Made by a program: the position numbers and the translations under genes. Below the pieces are notes generated by a model. That model ran no database searches. It was not told the DNA's origin and saw only the letters and a list, made by a program, of their open reading frames with translations. A stretch of 64,000 nt of DNA. Source: Bacteroidota bacterium. Lineage in GTDB: Bacteria; Bacteroidota; Bacteroidia; Sphingobacteriales; Sphingobacteriaceae. Location: NCBI GenBank assembly GCA_013286565.1, contig JABDFM010000005.1, positions 19,951 through 83,950 on the forward strand. The letters are read 5' to 3'. Below are positions 46,156 through 54,891 of the stretch, piece by piece. The number at the start of each line of letters is the position of its first letter. Position 1 is the stretch's first letter.

Positions 46156-47568
46156 ATGAAAAAATATTTCAGCAGGTGGGCTTTTATACTGGTAATACTA
46201 AGCGCCTGTAACGTTTCGAAAAATGTCGAAACACCCAAACCCGCATTACCTGATAATTTCAGAAATACGGCAAACGTAAGTGATACCATCAATATAGCAG
46301 ACATGGAATGGAAAAATTTCTTTACCGACCCTGAGCTGCAAAAGCTAATAGACAGCGCCATCGTAAAGAATTACGATATGCAGATTGCCCTCAAAAATAT
46401 TGAAGCGTCGCAATTATTATTTAACCAGGTAAAATGGAATTATGTGCCGCAAGCCGATTTGAATGTAACGGCCAACACCACCAGGCCATCGGATAATAGC
46501 CTGGATGGTTTGAGTCTGTCCCAGGCGGGTATTAAAACCAAGCATATCGAAGATTATTCGGCCAATGTAACCGTTTCATGGGAGGCTGACATCTGGGGTA
46601 AAATACGCAACCAGAGTAAAGCAGCGTTGGCGGCTTACCTGCAAACTGTTGAAGCAAAAAGGGCCATACAAACTAATATCGTCTCAAGTGTGTCACAAGG
46701 GTATTATAACTTGTTGATGCTGGATGCTCAACTGGATATCGCCCAAAAGAACGTTAAGCTGAATGACAGCACACTGCGCATTATCAAGCTGCAATACGAT
46801 GCCGGGCAGGTAACCTTATTAGCTGTACAGCAAGCTGATGCACAGAAGCAGGCAGCAGTTCAATTGGTTCCGCAGTTTGAGCAAAATATCACCTTACAGG
46901 AAAATGCCCTTCGTATACTTACCGGTGAATTACCTGGAAAAATAGAGCGTAATGCAAATCTTGACCAAATAACTGTTCCGGCTGATATATCAGCCGGTGT
47001 ACCATCCAACCTGGTAAGCCGCCGACCGGATGTAAAAGAGCAGGAACTGGCACTGATAGCCTCTAATGCCAGTGTTGGGTTTAATAAGGCCGAGATGTAC
47101 CCTGCTTTAAGAATAACTGCCGAAGGTGGCGTAAATTCATTTAAGGCAAGCAATTGGTTTAATATTCCCGCATCGTTATTTGGCGTGGTTGCGGGGAGTG
47201 TGATACAACCCTTGCTTGACCACAAGGAGTTGAAAACAAAATATGAAGTAGCAAAAGTTAACCGCGAAAAAGCGGTGCTTCAGTTCAGGCAGTCGGTATT
47301 AAATGCCGTGGGTGAAGTATCTGACAACCTGGTTAAAATTGAAAAGCTGAAAGAACAGCAAACTATAGCTACCGGCCGCGTAAATACTTTGCAAAAGGCA
47401 ACTTCCAATGCCAACCTGCTGTTTAAAAATGGTATGGCCAACTACCTGGAAGTAATAACTGCGCAAAGCAATGTGCTGCAAGGCGAGTTGGAACTGGCAT
47501 CCATCAAAAGGGACGAGTTAAGTGCTGTTGCAGACCTTTATCGGTCGCTGGGCGGCGGGTGGAAATGA
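46156..47568 (+). CDS. Outer-membrane efflux channel lipoprotein (NodT/OprM family)
   Basis: 470 residues; lipoprotein signal VILSAC with Cys18. Two OEP repeats, each with long helices: the first from LQKLIDSAIVKNYDMQIALKNI and YSANVTVSWEADIWGKIRNQ, the second with SRRPDVKEQELALIASNASVGFNKAEMYP. It completes the tripartite pump. It starts 98 bp after the pump gene, a gap with no visible terminator. Confidence 0.93.
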   Translation: MKKYFSRWAFILVILSACNVSKNVETPKPALPDNFRNTANVSDTINIADMEWKNFFTDPELQKLIDSAIVKNYDMQIALKNIEASQLLFNQVKWNYVPQADLNVTANTTRPSDNSLDGLSLSQAGIKTKHIEDYSANVTVSWEADIWGKIRNQSKAALAAYLQTVEAKRAIQTNIVSSVSQGYYNLLMLDAQLDIAQKNVKLNDSTLRIIKLQYDAGQVTLLAVQQADAQKQAAVQLVPQFEQNITLQENALRILTGELPGKIERNANLDQITVPADISAGVPSNLVSRRPDVKEQELALIASNASVGFNKAEMYPALRITAEGGVNSFKASNWFNIPASLFGVVAGSVIQPLLDHKELKTKYEVAKVNREKAVLQFRQSVLNAVGEVSDNLVKIEKLKEQQTIATGRVNTLQKATSNANLLFKNGMANYLEVITAQSNVLQGELELASIKRDELSAVADLYRSLGGGWK

Positions 47569-47631
47569 GGACCCCCGGCCGGGCTATAACTGATCTTGTG
47601 AAAAGTATTTTGATTAAAATGTTTGCCGTAA

Positions 47632-47660
47632 CAAAACCGAACATCGGGTGTTCGGTTTTG
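47632..47660. terminator. Terminator hairpin between convergent efflux and hydrolase genes
   Basis: CAAAACCGAACA, loop TCGGG, TGTTCGGTTTTG: perfect 12-bp stem with its own T-rich end, between two converging genes. Confidence 0.75.
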
Positions 47661-47699
47661 AATTGGAAGCATCTTTTTAATACCAAATAACGATTATGT

Positions 47700-48575
47700 T
47701 TATTTTAAAAAGCCATCCAGATAACCTAATATTGTTTTCGTCTGCATCATTAGGCTGACATGCCCCTGCGAAGGGACAATGGCCAATTGCGATTTTGGCA
47801 TTGCTCCAAAATCAGCACATACGGCCCCTCCCAGTAGTTGATACGTTTTTATCAACTCAATTTTATCCAGGCCATCATTGTCACCCGAGATCAGTAATAC
47901 AGGCATAGTAAGCTTCGCAACATTGGTTTCACCCATGTCGAATGGTACCCCGACAAAAGCAATCATCTGTTCCAGGAAATTTGGCCATTTTGTTTTGTCA
48001 GGCGCTACTGCATCATATGCTGTTTCAAAAGGAGTATTATTAAAAAATTCAGGCTTAAAAGCTTTAAACGCATTGGTCACTTCGGGTCGCCAACCGGTAC
48101 TTTTATAAGTAGAAGAAATGATCACTAATTTTCTTACCCGTTTAGGGCTTTGTATTGCCAACTTGTAAGCCACGGAGCCCCCCATGCTATATCCTGCAAC
48201 ATCGGCACTGTCAACTTTTAAGTAATTCATTACTCCTTCCACATCGCTTGCCAGGGTAGCCAAGTCTAATTTCCTGTCTGAAAACGGTGTGTGTCCATGT
48301 CCCTGCAATTCAATGGCAATTACTTTTCTTGTTTTTGACAATTCAGGTATTAATTGTGCCCAGTTCATCTGAATGGTATAAAAAGCACCATGTATTAAAA
48401 CGAGCGGCTTACCCTCGCCATATACTTCGTAATAAACTTTAATGCCATTAACAGGTGCGTAGCCGCTGGCGGCAGGTTTACTCTGTTGCCCCTTAGACTG
48501 AAATACTGTAAAAAAAAGCATGGCAATTATTAATACCGGTTTGAGAACATTAGACCCTTTAAATACTCCTTTCAT
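47700..48575 (-). CDS. Secreted alpha/beta hydrolase
   Basis: 291 residues with signal peptide (VLKPVLIIAMLFFTVFQSKGQ). Oxyanion-hole HGAF near 62, nucleophile Ser130 in VAGYSMGGSVAY, an acid in LLISGDNDGLD and His272 in SQGHVSLM form the catalytic set. It probably acts on small esters or lactones in the periplasm. Substrate unknown. It is the last gene of the conserved block before a 700-bp gene-poor gap. Confidence 0.9.
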   Translation of the reverse strand: MKGVFKGSNVLKPVLIIAMLFFTVFQSKGQQSKPAASGYAPVNGIKVYYEVYGEGKPLVLIHGAFYTIQMNWAQLIPELSKTRKVIAIELQGHGHTPFSDRKLDLATLASDVEGVMNYLKVDSADVAGYSMGGSVAYKLAIQSPKRVRKLVIISSTYKSTGWRPEVTNAFKAFKPEFFNNTPFETAYDAVAPDKTKWPNFLEQMIAFVGVPFDMGETNVAKLTMPVLLISGDNDGLDKIELIKTYQLLGGAVCADFGAMPKSQLAIVPSQGHVSLMMQTKTILGYLDGFLK

Positions 48576-49277
48576 AAAACGTTATTTAAATTATTTTGAT
48601 TTTATCGACAATACAAAGATCGAAGACATTTCGGGATTTTACGCTGTGTGAAAACGACAATCTGAGGGGCGGATCGCGACAAAATATTACCGCTTCGAGT
48701 AGTGTTTTTTATTCCTATTAAGTTCAGGAAAATCGGCCCAAATACCGAGATCAATGTCTAATAGTTCTTATCGCTTTTATCGCAATTGATTACTGTAATT
48801 ACCTCGTCGCAAACTACACATAAAAAAGCCTATCTACTTTCGTAAAGCGGCTTAGTAGCCCGTAGGGGAGTATGTTCGAACCGTTTTTTAACAGACCTCA
48901 AACGATTAGTGAGAATTTAAGGGTTCAAATCTTAAATTCTTATGGGGCAATATTCAATAACTTATATACTTATTTAGAATACGCTTTTTGTCATTACATT
49001 AAATCCTACGGTTTTTACTTAACAAAATGTTAATAGCGAGCAGGCGAAGAAAAGCATAGAAGATCAGAGGGTTTGATAATGAAAAATCACGGAAGAATCT
49101 ATTTTAAGATACGATAATGAAGGATCCTTATTCTAAGATGTATTCATTTATAGATCAAGATCAATTATCTTATTAAAACTATATTGTTATTATGATAAGG
49201 GGTCACATTGGCAGTAGCAACTGAAAGGGGTAGGCACAGATCCGGGTGTTTTGGTTAATCTTAATATTGCCAATAGG
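48576..49277. other. Gene-free A+T-rich stretch containing a decayed tRNA 3' end
   Basis: No convincing reading frame. At 48855-48869 is GTAGCCCGTAGGGGA, identical to 58499-58513, where it is part of a tRNA 3' end; on the minus strand this reads as T-stem CCCCT, acceptor strand ACGGGCT, A, then CTA in place of CCA. A hairpin on its left (AAGCC at 48836-48840 with GGCTT at 48849-48853, T-run on the minus strand) looks like the matching terminator. The right part is repeat-poor and unexplained. Confidence 0.55.
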
Positions 49278-50159
49278 TTAAAATGCCAAACTGATTTTCC
49301 CACTCTCGGAGCTCCCGACGTTTTTTTCCGAAACCATGTCCTTGCAGTTGGAAAGCACTGTATTTAAAAGATCATCAGTAGTGCCATAATGAACAACATC
49401 AATTGTTGATGTTCCTGACGATTTAAATTTTTTATTGATACTTTTTATACTGGATATATTATTTAATTCAGTAGAAAGAGAGTTAAAGCTTGAAAAGCCT
49501 ATCCCTGTAATACTGATAGCAGTTTTCATTGTTTTACCTGTATTGGCAACCCCGCGGGCAGAAGAATCTGATTTGCTTTTAGCACTGTCTGCGGCGCTTA
49601 GTGGATGTAGCCTGTGGTTGATATTTACCATAGTAACAGTTAGCATGGTGTGTATATTTTTCAGCGATAGCTTTACCGCTTTTGTTGAATTCCTAACCCT
49701 GATAAGTGCTGACGGGATCTTGAAGGGGTGGTCTTTAAGATCTCTGGAAACATTTGCGGTCATATCAGAGCTGGACGCTACCAGGGCCTGCCCATTAGTG
49801 TTTAGTGTATTTAACTGAACATTGAAAGCTGTTAACTGTTTCTCTATCCCGTTATTGTCCATATTTATTTTTTTAGTAACAATAACCTGTTGTTCAATGG
49901 CATTGAGCTGTGCTGATGCCTGGTTTGTCTGATCGTAAACATTATAACAGTTGGTAACATACGCATCTACTTCAGTAAGGCCCAGGGCATCACTTGGCCG
50001 GGTTAAATTATTCGGATTATTAGATGTTATAACGGCTGATGTGGCTGGTGGCGTGGTAGCAGCAGTAACCGGCTGGTTATTGGCTTGTGCATAACCCTTA
50101 GTAACCAACAGGATCAAAATAAAAGTTAAATATAAAAAGTAGCGAGGCATGGTTTTCAT
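49278..50159 (-). CDS. Secreted helical protein, partner of the cytolysin-like gene
   Basis: 293 residues from ATG 50159 with signal peptide MKTMPRYFLYLTFILILLVTKGYAQ. I recognise no family. After a short Pro/Thr/Ala-rich linker the mature protein is predicted by eye to be largely helical, with heptad-like stretches (ASAQLNAIEQQVIVTKKI, LTAFNVQLNTLNTNGQALV, AVKLSLKNIHTMLTV). The middle contains a flexible Ser/Lys/Asp-rich linker (AADSAKSKSDSSARG). It lies downstream of the cytolysin-like gene on the same strand, behind a hairpin in the 124-bp gap. A role together with that protein is inference from position. Confidence 0.65.
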   Translation of the reverse strand: MKTMPRYFLYLTFILILLVTKGYAQANNQPVTAATTPPATSAVITSNNPNNLTRPSDALGLTEVDAYVTNCYNVYDQTNQASAQLNAIEQQVIVTKKINMDNNGIEKQLTAFNVQLNTLNTNGQALVASSSDMTANVSRDLKDHPFKIPSALIRVRNSTKAVKLSLKNIHTMLTVTMVNINHRLHPLSAADSAKSKSDSSARGVANTGKTMKTAISITGIGFSSFNSLSTELNNISSIKSINKKFKSSGTSTIDVVHYGTTDDLLNTVLSNCKDMVSEKNVGSSESGKISLAF

Positions 50160-50202
50160 TTTAGTAAATGCTAAATTGCTTAAATGCACCATCTATTGAA
50201 AA

Positions 50203-50248
50203 TATTCAGAGAAGCTGCCTTATCTATGTAAGACAGCTTCTCTGAATA
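50203..50248 (-). promoter_or_regulatory. Hairpin between cytolysin-like gene and its downstream partner
   Basis: TATTCAGAGAAGCTG and CAGCTTCTCTGAATA are perfect 15-bp complements with a 16-nt loop. On the minus strand the stem is followed by TTTTC, a weak terminator, so it could make the downstream gene less abundant than the first. Confidence 0.6.
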
Positions 50249-50283
50249 AATGGTGTGAATAATAATAAGGGATTAAACATTTT

Positions 50284-52209
50284 TTATAGTACTGGTTTAA
50301 ATGTACCATCAAAATAAAGGGTGCCCTCTGAACTATTCTGGGACATAAGAAGAACATCCCCGCCAGTACCGCCCCATGTAACAGTTTGTGTTAACCCACC
50401 GGCGAAATTAAGTCTCAGAACAACTTTTGATATACCCCAGGTATCATTCCCATTGGGATAAATATGAAAATGAATCAATCCTCCATTTTTAACAAAATAG
50501 TCCATTGTTAATTTGCCGGGCGGAAGAAAGCTTGATAAAAACGTATTAAGAGTAAGCGGGTCTGGATGGTCATTACCTCCGTTGAACGCTATATTGAGCG
50601 GCCCTGTTTTGTAGGCCATAAGAAATGCTTCGCCATTATTTACTGTCTGGGGTGGATCGTTATCATAACCATTATAGCCATTATTTGACTTCGCCTTGCC
50701 AGGATATACCGTTACATGGTAATGTGTATCAAAATCCTTATCTTCTCCGGGTAACGCACTGGTTGTGTAAGATATAAAAGCACTTTCAAGTTTGGCAGCA
50801 TTATCATTGGGCACGCAGTTACGTTCGTGAAAGTCGTCAGTATTGCTGTATGACCCGAGCACATCATCAGCCATGTCATAAAAAGAGTAAGAAATTGGTT
50901 GGGCGGTTTGCCAGGTAACATTTTTGAATACATTTTGGATCTCTTTTTCAAGATCTTTCCGGTTAAACTGTAGCGTAGTTTTGCCTGAGCCGCCAACGAC
51001 ATAACAATTTATGGTGCTTGAAACATTTTTATCAGAAGATAGTGCGTTCAGATCAACATTTGCACTTGTACCAAAACCGCTGTAGCTTGCCTTGAAAGTT
51101 TCAGCGTCCTTTGAAGAATTCATGGTATAGGTAAAATTCGCTAAAACACGTACACCATAACTTACGCGGCCCATTACCATCAGGTTTTTTGTGTTTTCAA
51201 CATTGGGGTCAATAAAATAGCCGCTATCGGGCGGTACAACACGGATGGTGTACAATATTTTAGTGGCATCAATAGTTACATTTACCGTATTCGACTCGCT
51301 GGAGGTGGCATAAGACGCGCTTACTGTAACGCCTGCGTAGCTGCCCCCTCCGCTGATCTGGAGAGCTGCAGCCGTAGCATCGCTTGTTTCATAACTGGTT
51401 GAATTAAAGCTAAAAGTGCCCGCCGGCCCCTTTAATTCATTTTGAAGTTTACCAACAGCCGCATATACTTTTTCATAGTTAGGTTTTGAAATATTTATAA
51501 ACGGGTTATCGTTGGGTTTTAAGTTAGGATTATCTATTATTAACCCTAACACATGCTGCGCTCCTATAAAAGGTTTGGGGTTGCCACTAAAAAAATCATT
51601 GAACCGATAAAATGCCCCTGGATAAATGAGGCCTGCCATTGAAGCTGCATCAGCGCTTAAAAAATTGGGGCTGTTGGCCGTAAGCGAAACTGTTGAAGAT
51701 GCACAATCCCATTCTGCCCCGGTTTTGTCGGTGCTCTTTTCTTTGTGTTCACTTCCTTTTTTTGTATGTAACTTATAGGCGGGCGGAGCATTGCCACCAA
51801 ATCTGGGGTTCTTCACAAGTTTAATTGTAATCCCGTTCATGCGCATTTGTGCAGTATCGTCAAATCCTTTATCATGAGATGTCTTTCTTTTGGCATGTTT
51901 ACTTGTACCTGCATAAGCAGGATCGCCCAACCCAAGGGCCTTTACCGCAAGGTGCTGTACATTTCCATCTAGCACTGGCGTTGTTTTCTCGACGATTTTT
52001 TTTGTAGCAGCGGGTACAGTTGTCTGGGTTGATGCAGGTACTGTTGTAACAGCCGGTGTTGTTGTTTTAGCAGGCGGTGCCGTGGATTTTTTTACCTGGG
52101 CATTTGCACAAAAGGCACAGACCAACAACGATAGCAGTACATAATAGAATTTGGAGCGATGGCTGGTATAAAAGCAATCGTGTTTGGGGTTGGGTTTCAT
52201 GTTTTTCAT
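50284..52209 (-). CDS. Cholesterol-dependent-cytolysin-like secreted pore-forming protein without undecapeptide
   Basis: 641 residues from ATG 52209 (an upstream ATG at 52287 is possible). Signal peptide KFYYVLLSLLVCAFCANAQ is followed by a low-complexity Thr/Pro/Ala/Val linker. The core, numbered from 52287, aligns by eye with thiol-activated cytolysins: GLIYPGAFYRFNDF (219-232) matches the YPGAL motif, KPNYEKVYAAVGKLQNE (268-284) the following helix, TVNVTIDATKILYTIRV the FYTVSV strand, GRVSYGVRVLANF the YGR segment, INCYVVGGSGK the VVLGG segment, and AQPISYSFYDMADDVLGSYS the YPISY segment. The C-terminal 160 residues differ: no Trp-rich undecapeptide, only two Trp. So it is a CDC-like protein with an exchanged targeting domain. 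Membrane target and activity are unknown. Confidence 0.75.
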   Translation of the reverse strand: MKNMKPNPKHDCFYTSHRSKFYYVLLSLLVCAFCANAQVKKSTAPPAKTTTPAVTTVPASTQTTVPAATKKIVEKTTPVLDGNVQHLAVKALGLGDPAYAGTSKHAKRKTSHDKGFDDTAQMRMNGITIKLVKNPRFGGNAPPAYKLHTKKGSEHKEKSTDKTGAEWDCASSTVSLTANSPNFLSADAASMAGLIYPGAFYRFNDFFSGNPKPFIGAQHVLGLIIDNPNLKPNDNPFINISKPNYEKVYAAVGKLQNELKGPAGTFSFNSTSYETSDATAAALQISGGGSYAGVTVSASYATSSESNTVNVTIDATKILYTIRVVPPDSGYFIDPNVENTKNLMVMGRVSYGVRVLANFTYTMNSSKDAETFKASYSGFGTSANVDLNALSSDKNVSSTINCYVVGGSGKTTLQFNRKDLEKEIQNVFKNVTWQTAQPISYSFYDMADDVLGSYSNTDDFHERNCVPNDNAAKLESAFISYTTSALPGEDKDFDTHYHVTVYPGKAKSNNGYNGYDNDPPQTVNNGEAFLMAYKTGPLNIAFNGGNDHPDPLTLNTFLSSFLPPGKLTMDYFVKNGGLIHFHIYPNGNDTWGISKVVLRLNFAGGLTQTVTWGGTGGDVLLMSQNSSEGTLYFDGTFKPVL

Positions 52210-52314
52210 TTTGATAAGTGTTTCTTTTAAGTTTAATAAACTATCATGAACTCCATCCGCCATCCAGCGATGGGCAGCAAGGTTCATGTTGTTTTTCCTT
52301 TAAATTGATGTAAT

Positions 52315-52361
52315 TAAAATTACTGTGGATAGAGCAGTGGGTCAATCACCAAATCGGGGGG
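52315..52361 (-). promoter_or_regulatory. Cytolysin-like gene promoter with shared regulatory box (P1)
   Basis: On the minus strand CCCCCCGATTTGGTGATTGA (box 52341-52361) contains the -33 TTG; 20 bp later is TAATTTTA (52315-52322), one base off TAnnTTTG. Spacing and box position equal those of P2 and P3. Confidence 0.7.
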
Positions 52362-52511
52362 TTTTAAATGGACTGCATTAAATCATTAAGGAGGTCTGTT
52401 GATTAATTTTAAATCAAATAGTATATGTGAAATGCTAAGCAAGTTGTATTAATTGTAAACTATGTATCTTTATAATGAAACCAATTTTTCCCGTCTGAAT
52501 GGGAATGTCAA

Positions 52512-52558
52512 TCACCCGATTGGGGGATTGACACCGATTGGCTTATGTAATAGTTTTG
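52512..52558 (+). promoter_or_regulatory. Promoter of first tandem paralog with shared regulatory box (P2)
   Basis: TCACCCGATTGGGGGATTGA (box 52512-52532) ends in the -33 TTG, then 20 bp, then TAGTTTTG (52551-52558), a perfect TAnnTTTG. GTCAATC at 52507-52513 and GATTGAC at 52526-52532 add an inverted repeat around the box. Confidence 0.78.
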
Positions 52559-52577
52559 TTATATAAAACTAAAACCC

Positions 52578-53345
52578 ATGAAAAACCTCGCACTCCTTTT
52601 CGCCTGTTTTTTACTAACAACCAGCCTGTTAGCGCAAGACTGTTCGCAGTACGTGTACTTGCAAAAAAACAAAACCATCGAGATGACGGCCTTCAATAAT
52701 AAAAAAGAGGTCACCTTTAAATCGGTTATAAAGGTTACTGATGTGAACACGGCAAACGGGGTAACTACTGCAAACATTGCCGCGGATGCGTATGATAAAA
52801 ATGGGAAATTGGTCAATTCATCAACGGCGGTTTATAAGTGCGATGGCGGGGTAATGATGATGGATATGAGCGTTAACACCCAGCAGCAGGCTCAGCAACA
52901 ATCACAGCAAAATACCAAAGTAACTTTTAAAGTAATAAACCAGGGCTATATGGAATACCCATCAGGGATGCATATTGGCGATCATTTAAAAGATGCCACC
53001 ACACAAATGGAAATAGATATGAGTAATGGAATGACGGGTGTCACCACGGTTCAAATTACTGACAGGGAGATCGTGGGGAAAGAAAATGTTACCACAACTG
53101 CCGGAAGCTGGGATTGCTATAAAATAACCTATAAAACTACATCCTCAACAACATTCAAAGGCGCCCACGCCGATACTATTAACAGCGCGATGAGCGCTAT
53201 GGATAAGCTTAGAGCCAAACTGGGTAAATTGGGGCCAAAAATGCCTTCAAATACCTCTGAAAGCACCGTATGGTATGCCCCAGGTTTTGGCATGGTGAAA
53301 ATGCAGGGAAAAACCTTTGTGATGGAACTAACCGCGCTTAAATAA
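52578..53345 (+). CDS. Secreted protein, tandem paralog A (DUF3108-like)
   Basis: 255 residues with signal peptide MKNLALLFACFLLTTSLLAQ. Mature N-terminus DCSQYVYLQKNKTIEM; a Gln-rich insert (QQQAQQQSQQN) lies near residue 105. The later segments GMHIGDHLKDATTQM, TTAGSWDCYKITYK and VWYAPGFGMVKMQ recall the DUF3108-type beta proteins of the envelope (a-G-x-W-D-C-Y, W-Y-A-P-G-x-G). Function unknown. It is similar along its length to the next gene, and both share the same leader and promoter box with the divergent cytolysin-like gene. Confidence 0.72.
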   Translation: MKNLALLFACFLLTTSLLAQDCSQYVYLQKNKTIEMTAFNNKKEVTFKSVIKVTDVNTANGVTTANIAADAYDKNGKLVNSSTAVYKCDGGVMMMDMSVNTQQQAQQQSQQNTKVTFKVINQGYMEYPSGMHIGDHLKDATTQMEIDMSNGMTGVTTVQITDREIVGKENVTTTAGSWDCYKITYKTTSSTTFKGAHADTINSAMSAMDKLRAKLGKLGPKMPSNTSESTVWYAPGFGMVKMQGKTFVMELTALK

Positions 53346-53402
53346 ATCCATTGCTTATTTAATGAGATTGATATCGCGGTTTGCTGTTCAACAGAAAGGA
53401 TA

Positions 53403-53449
53403 TCCCCCGTTTGCGGTATTGACGCTTATTGCAGTTAGTAATAGATTTG
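53403..53449 (+). promoter_or_regulatory. Promoter of second tandem paralog with shared regulatory box (P3)
   Basis: TCCCCCGTTTGCGGTATTGA (box 53403-53423) ends in the -33 TTG, then 20 bp, then TAGATTTG (53442-53449), a perfect TAnnTTTG. The following leader TTATATAAA...AACCCATG equals that of paralog A. Confidence 0.78.
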
Positions 53450-53467
53450 TTATATAAACAAAAACCC

Positions 53468-54118
53468 ATGAAAAAATTTACATTCATCATCGTCTTACTT
53501 TTGATAACGTCAAAGCTGCTGGCACAGGATTGTTCTCAGTATATGTATATGAAAAAAAACAAGGTTATTGAATCCACCTGTTACAATGAGAAGGGTGTCG
53601 TTTTACGAAAAGTGGTTTCGACAGTGGTTGACGTAACCACAACAAACGGGGTAACTACCGCAACTGTTAATACGGAATATCTCGATAAAAAAGGAAAACC
53701 CGACGAGAAAAGAACTATTTCTTACAAATGTAATGGTGGTGCATTTATAATGGACATGGGGGGCAATGGCCCACAGCAAGCTAATATTAAATTCAGTTCC
53801 ACCCCTATGGAATATCCTGCCGGGATGAAGGTTGGTGACCATTTAAAGAGTGTTACTTCACAAATGGATGAAAAAATTGGGAGCGTAGCAACCGTGGGCA
53901 CCACTCAAATTGAAAGGACGGTTGTTGCAAAAGAAAATGTGACCACGCCCGCCGGAACCTGGAATTGTTTCAAAATAGTTAATAAAAGTACCACTACGCT
54001 AAAAGGTTATAAGATGGCCCCGTTTACTGCAGAAACCACCGAGTGGTACGCACCTAATTTTGGTATAATAAAAGTACAGGTTGTTGGTTTGACAACGGAA
54101 ATTACCGCCCTTAGATAA
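53468..54118 (+). CDS. Secreted protein, tandem paralog B (DUF3108-like)
   Basis: 216 residues from ATG 53468; earlier in-frame start at 53429 falls inside the promoter and is rejected. Signal peptide MKKFTFIIVLLLITSKLLAQ, then DCSQYMYMKKNKVIES. Same order of motifs as paralog A (NGVTTATVNTEY, YKCNGGAFIMDMG, GMKVGDHLKS, TTPAGTWNCFKIV, TEWYAPNFGIIKVQ) but without the Gln-rich insert and the later Met/Ala-rich stretch. A duplication that included the promoter is the simplest origin. Confidence 0.72.
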   Translation: MKKFTFIIVLLLITSKLLAQDCSQYMYMKKNKVIESTCYNEKGVVLRKVVSTVVDVTTTNGVTTATVNTEYLDKKGKPDEKRTISYKCNGGAFIMDMGGNGPQQANIKFSSTPMEYPAGMKVGDHLKSVTSQMDEKIGSVATVGTTQIERTVVAKENVTTPAGTWNCFKIVNKSTTTLKGYKMAPFTAETTEWYAPNFGIIKVQVVGLTTEITALR

Positions 54119-54140
54119 TGGGGGCTAAAGCGGTTCAAAT

Positions 54141-54776
54141 TTAAACCACCCTGTTTTTTATAGCCTTTGCAACGGCTTCTGATTGGTTATGCACATGAAG
54201 CTTCTCATAAATATTTCGGATGTGGCTTTTTACAGTTTCAAAACTGATATTAAGTGATCCTGCTATCATTTTGTAACTAAATCCCTTTACCAGGTAGTTC
54301 AGTATTTCTTTTTCCCGTACGGTAAGATCATATTTTTCAATCGTGCCTGAACTATTTTGAGCCAAGTGCTCTACCAACATTCGTGCAATATTAGCGCTTA
54401 ACGGAGCTCCACCTTCTAACGATTCTGTAATAGCGCCGAATAGTTTTTCAAAGCAATGTTTCTTAAGTAAATATCCTGAAGCACCGGCGCAAATAGCAGC
54501 AATTACATTTTTATTATCGTCAAAAACGGTAAGCATAATTATCTTCACCTCTGTATCAACCTGCCGGATAAGTTGAACTGCTTCAATCCCATTTCTTCCC
54601 GGCATGTCAATATCCATCAAAATAACCTGCGGCTTTAAAGTTTGAAGATTGTTTATAACATTTGTGCAATTTTGGAAAGCCCCGGCACAGGTATAATTAT
54701 CAGAAGTGTTAAGGAGTTGCACAAGCGCTTCGCATAAGTCCGTATTGTCCTCGTATATCAAAACGCCTGTTTTCAT
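54141..54776 (-). CDS. NarL/LuxR-family response regulator
   Basis: 211 residues. Receiver domain with acidic pair in VLIYEDN, phospho-acceptor Asp55 in VILMDIDMPG, Thr in MLTVFDD and Lys in LLKKHCFE. C-terminal LuxR HTH: LTVREKEILNYLVKGFSYKM then LNISFETVKSHIRNIYEKLH. It lies 115 bp downstream of the propeller-type histidine kinase on the same strand, so they are likely cognate. It is the best candidate for the protein that binds the box common to P1, P2 and P3. One box-like sequence lies upstream of its own gene (54898-54908). Confidence 0.92.
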   Translation of the reverse strand: MKTGVLIYEDNTDLCEALVQLLNTSDNYTCAGAFQNCTNVINNLQTLKPQVILMDIDMPGRNGIEAVQLIRQVDTEVKIIMLTVFDDNKNVIAAICAGASGYLLKKHCFEKLFGAITESLEGGAPLSANIARMLVEHLAQNSSGTIEKYDLTVREKEILNYLVKGFSYKMIAGSLNISFETVKSHIRNIYEKLHVHNQSEAVAKAIKNRVV

Positions 54777-54891
54777 TAAATTTCTTTTTAGTATTTTGCC
54801 TTTAATGAGGGCTGCCAGCCAAACAATAATTTATAGGGTAGTATGGGCGGCCATAATAAGTTAAATGTAAATAGATTATTATTATTTACAG

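Noticed and set aside
48576..49277. Small RNA or CRISPR in the 700-bp gap
   Set aside because: No regular direct repeats and no conserved RNA structure visible besides the tRNA-like remnant; nothing more can be supported.
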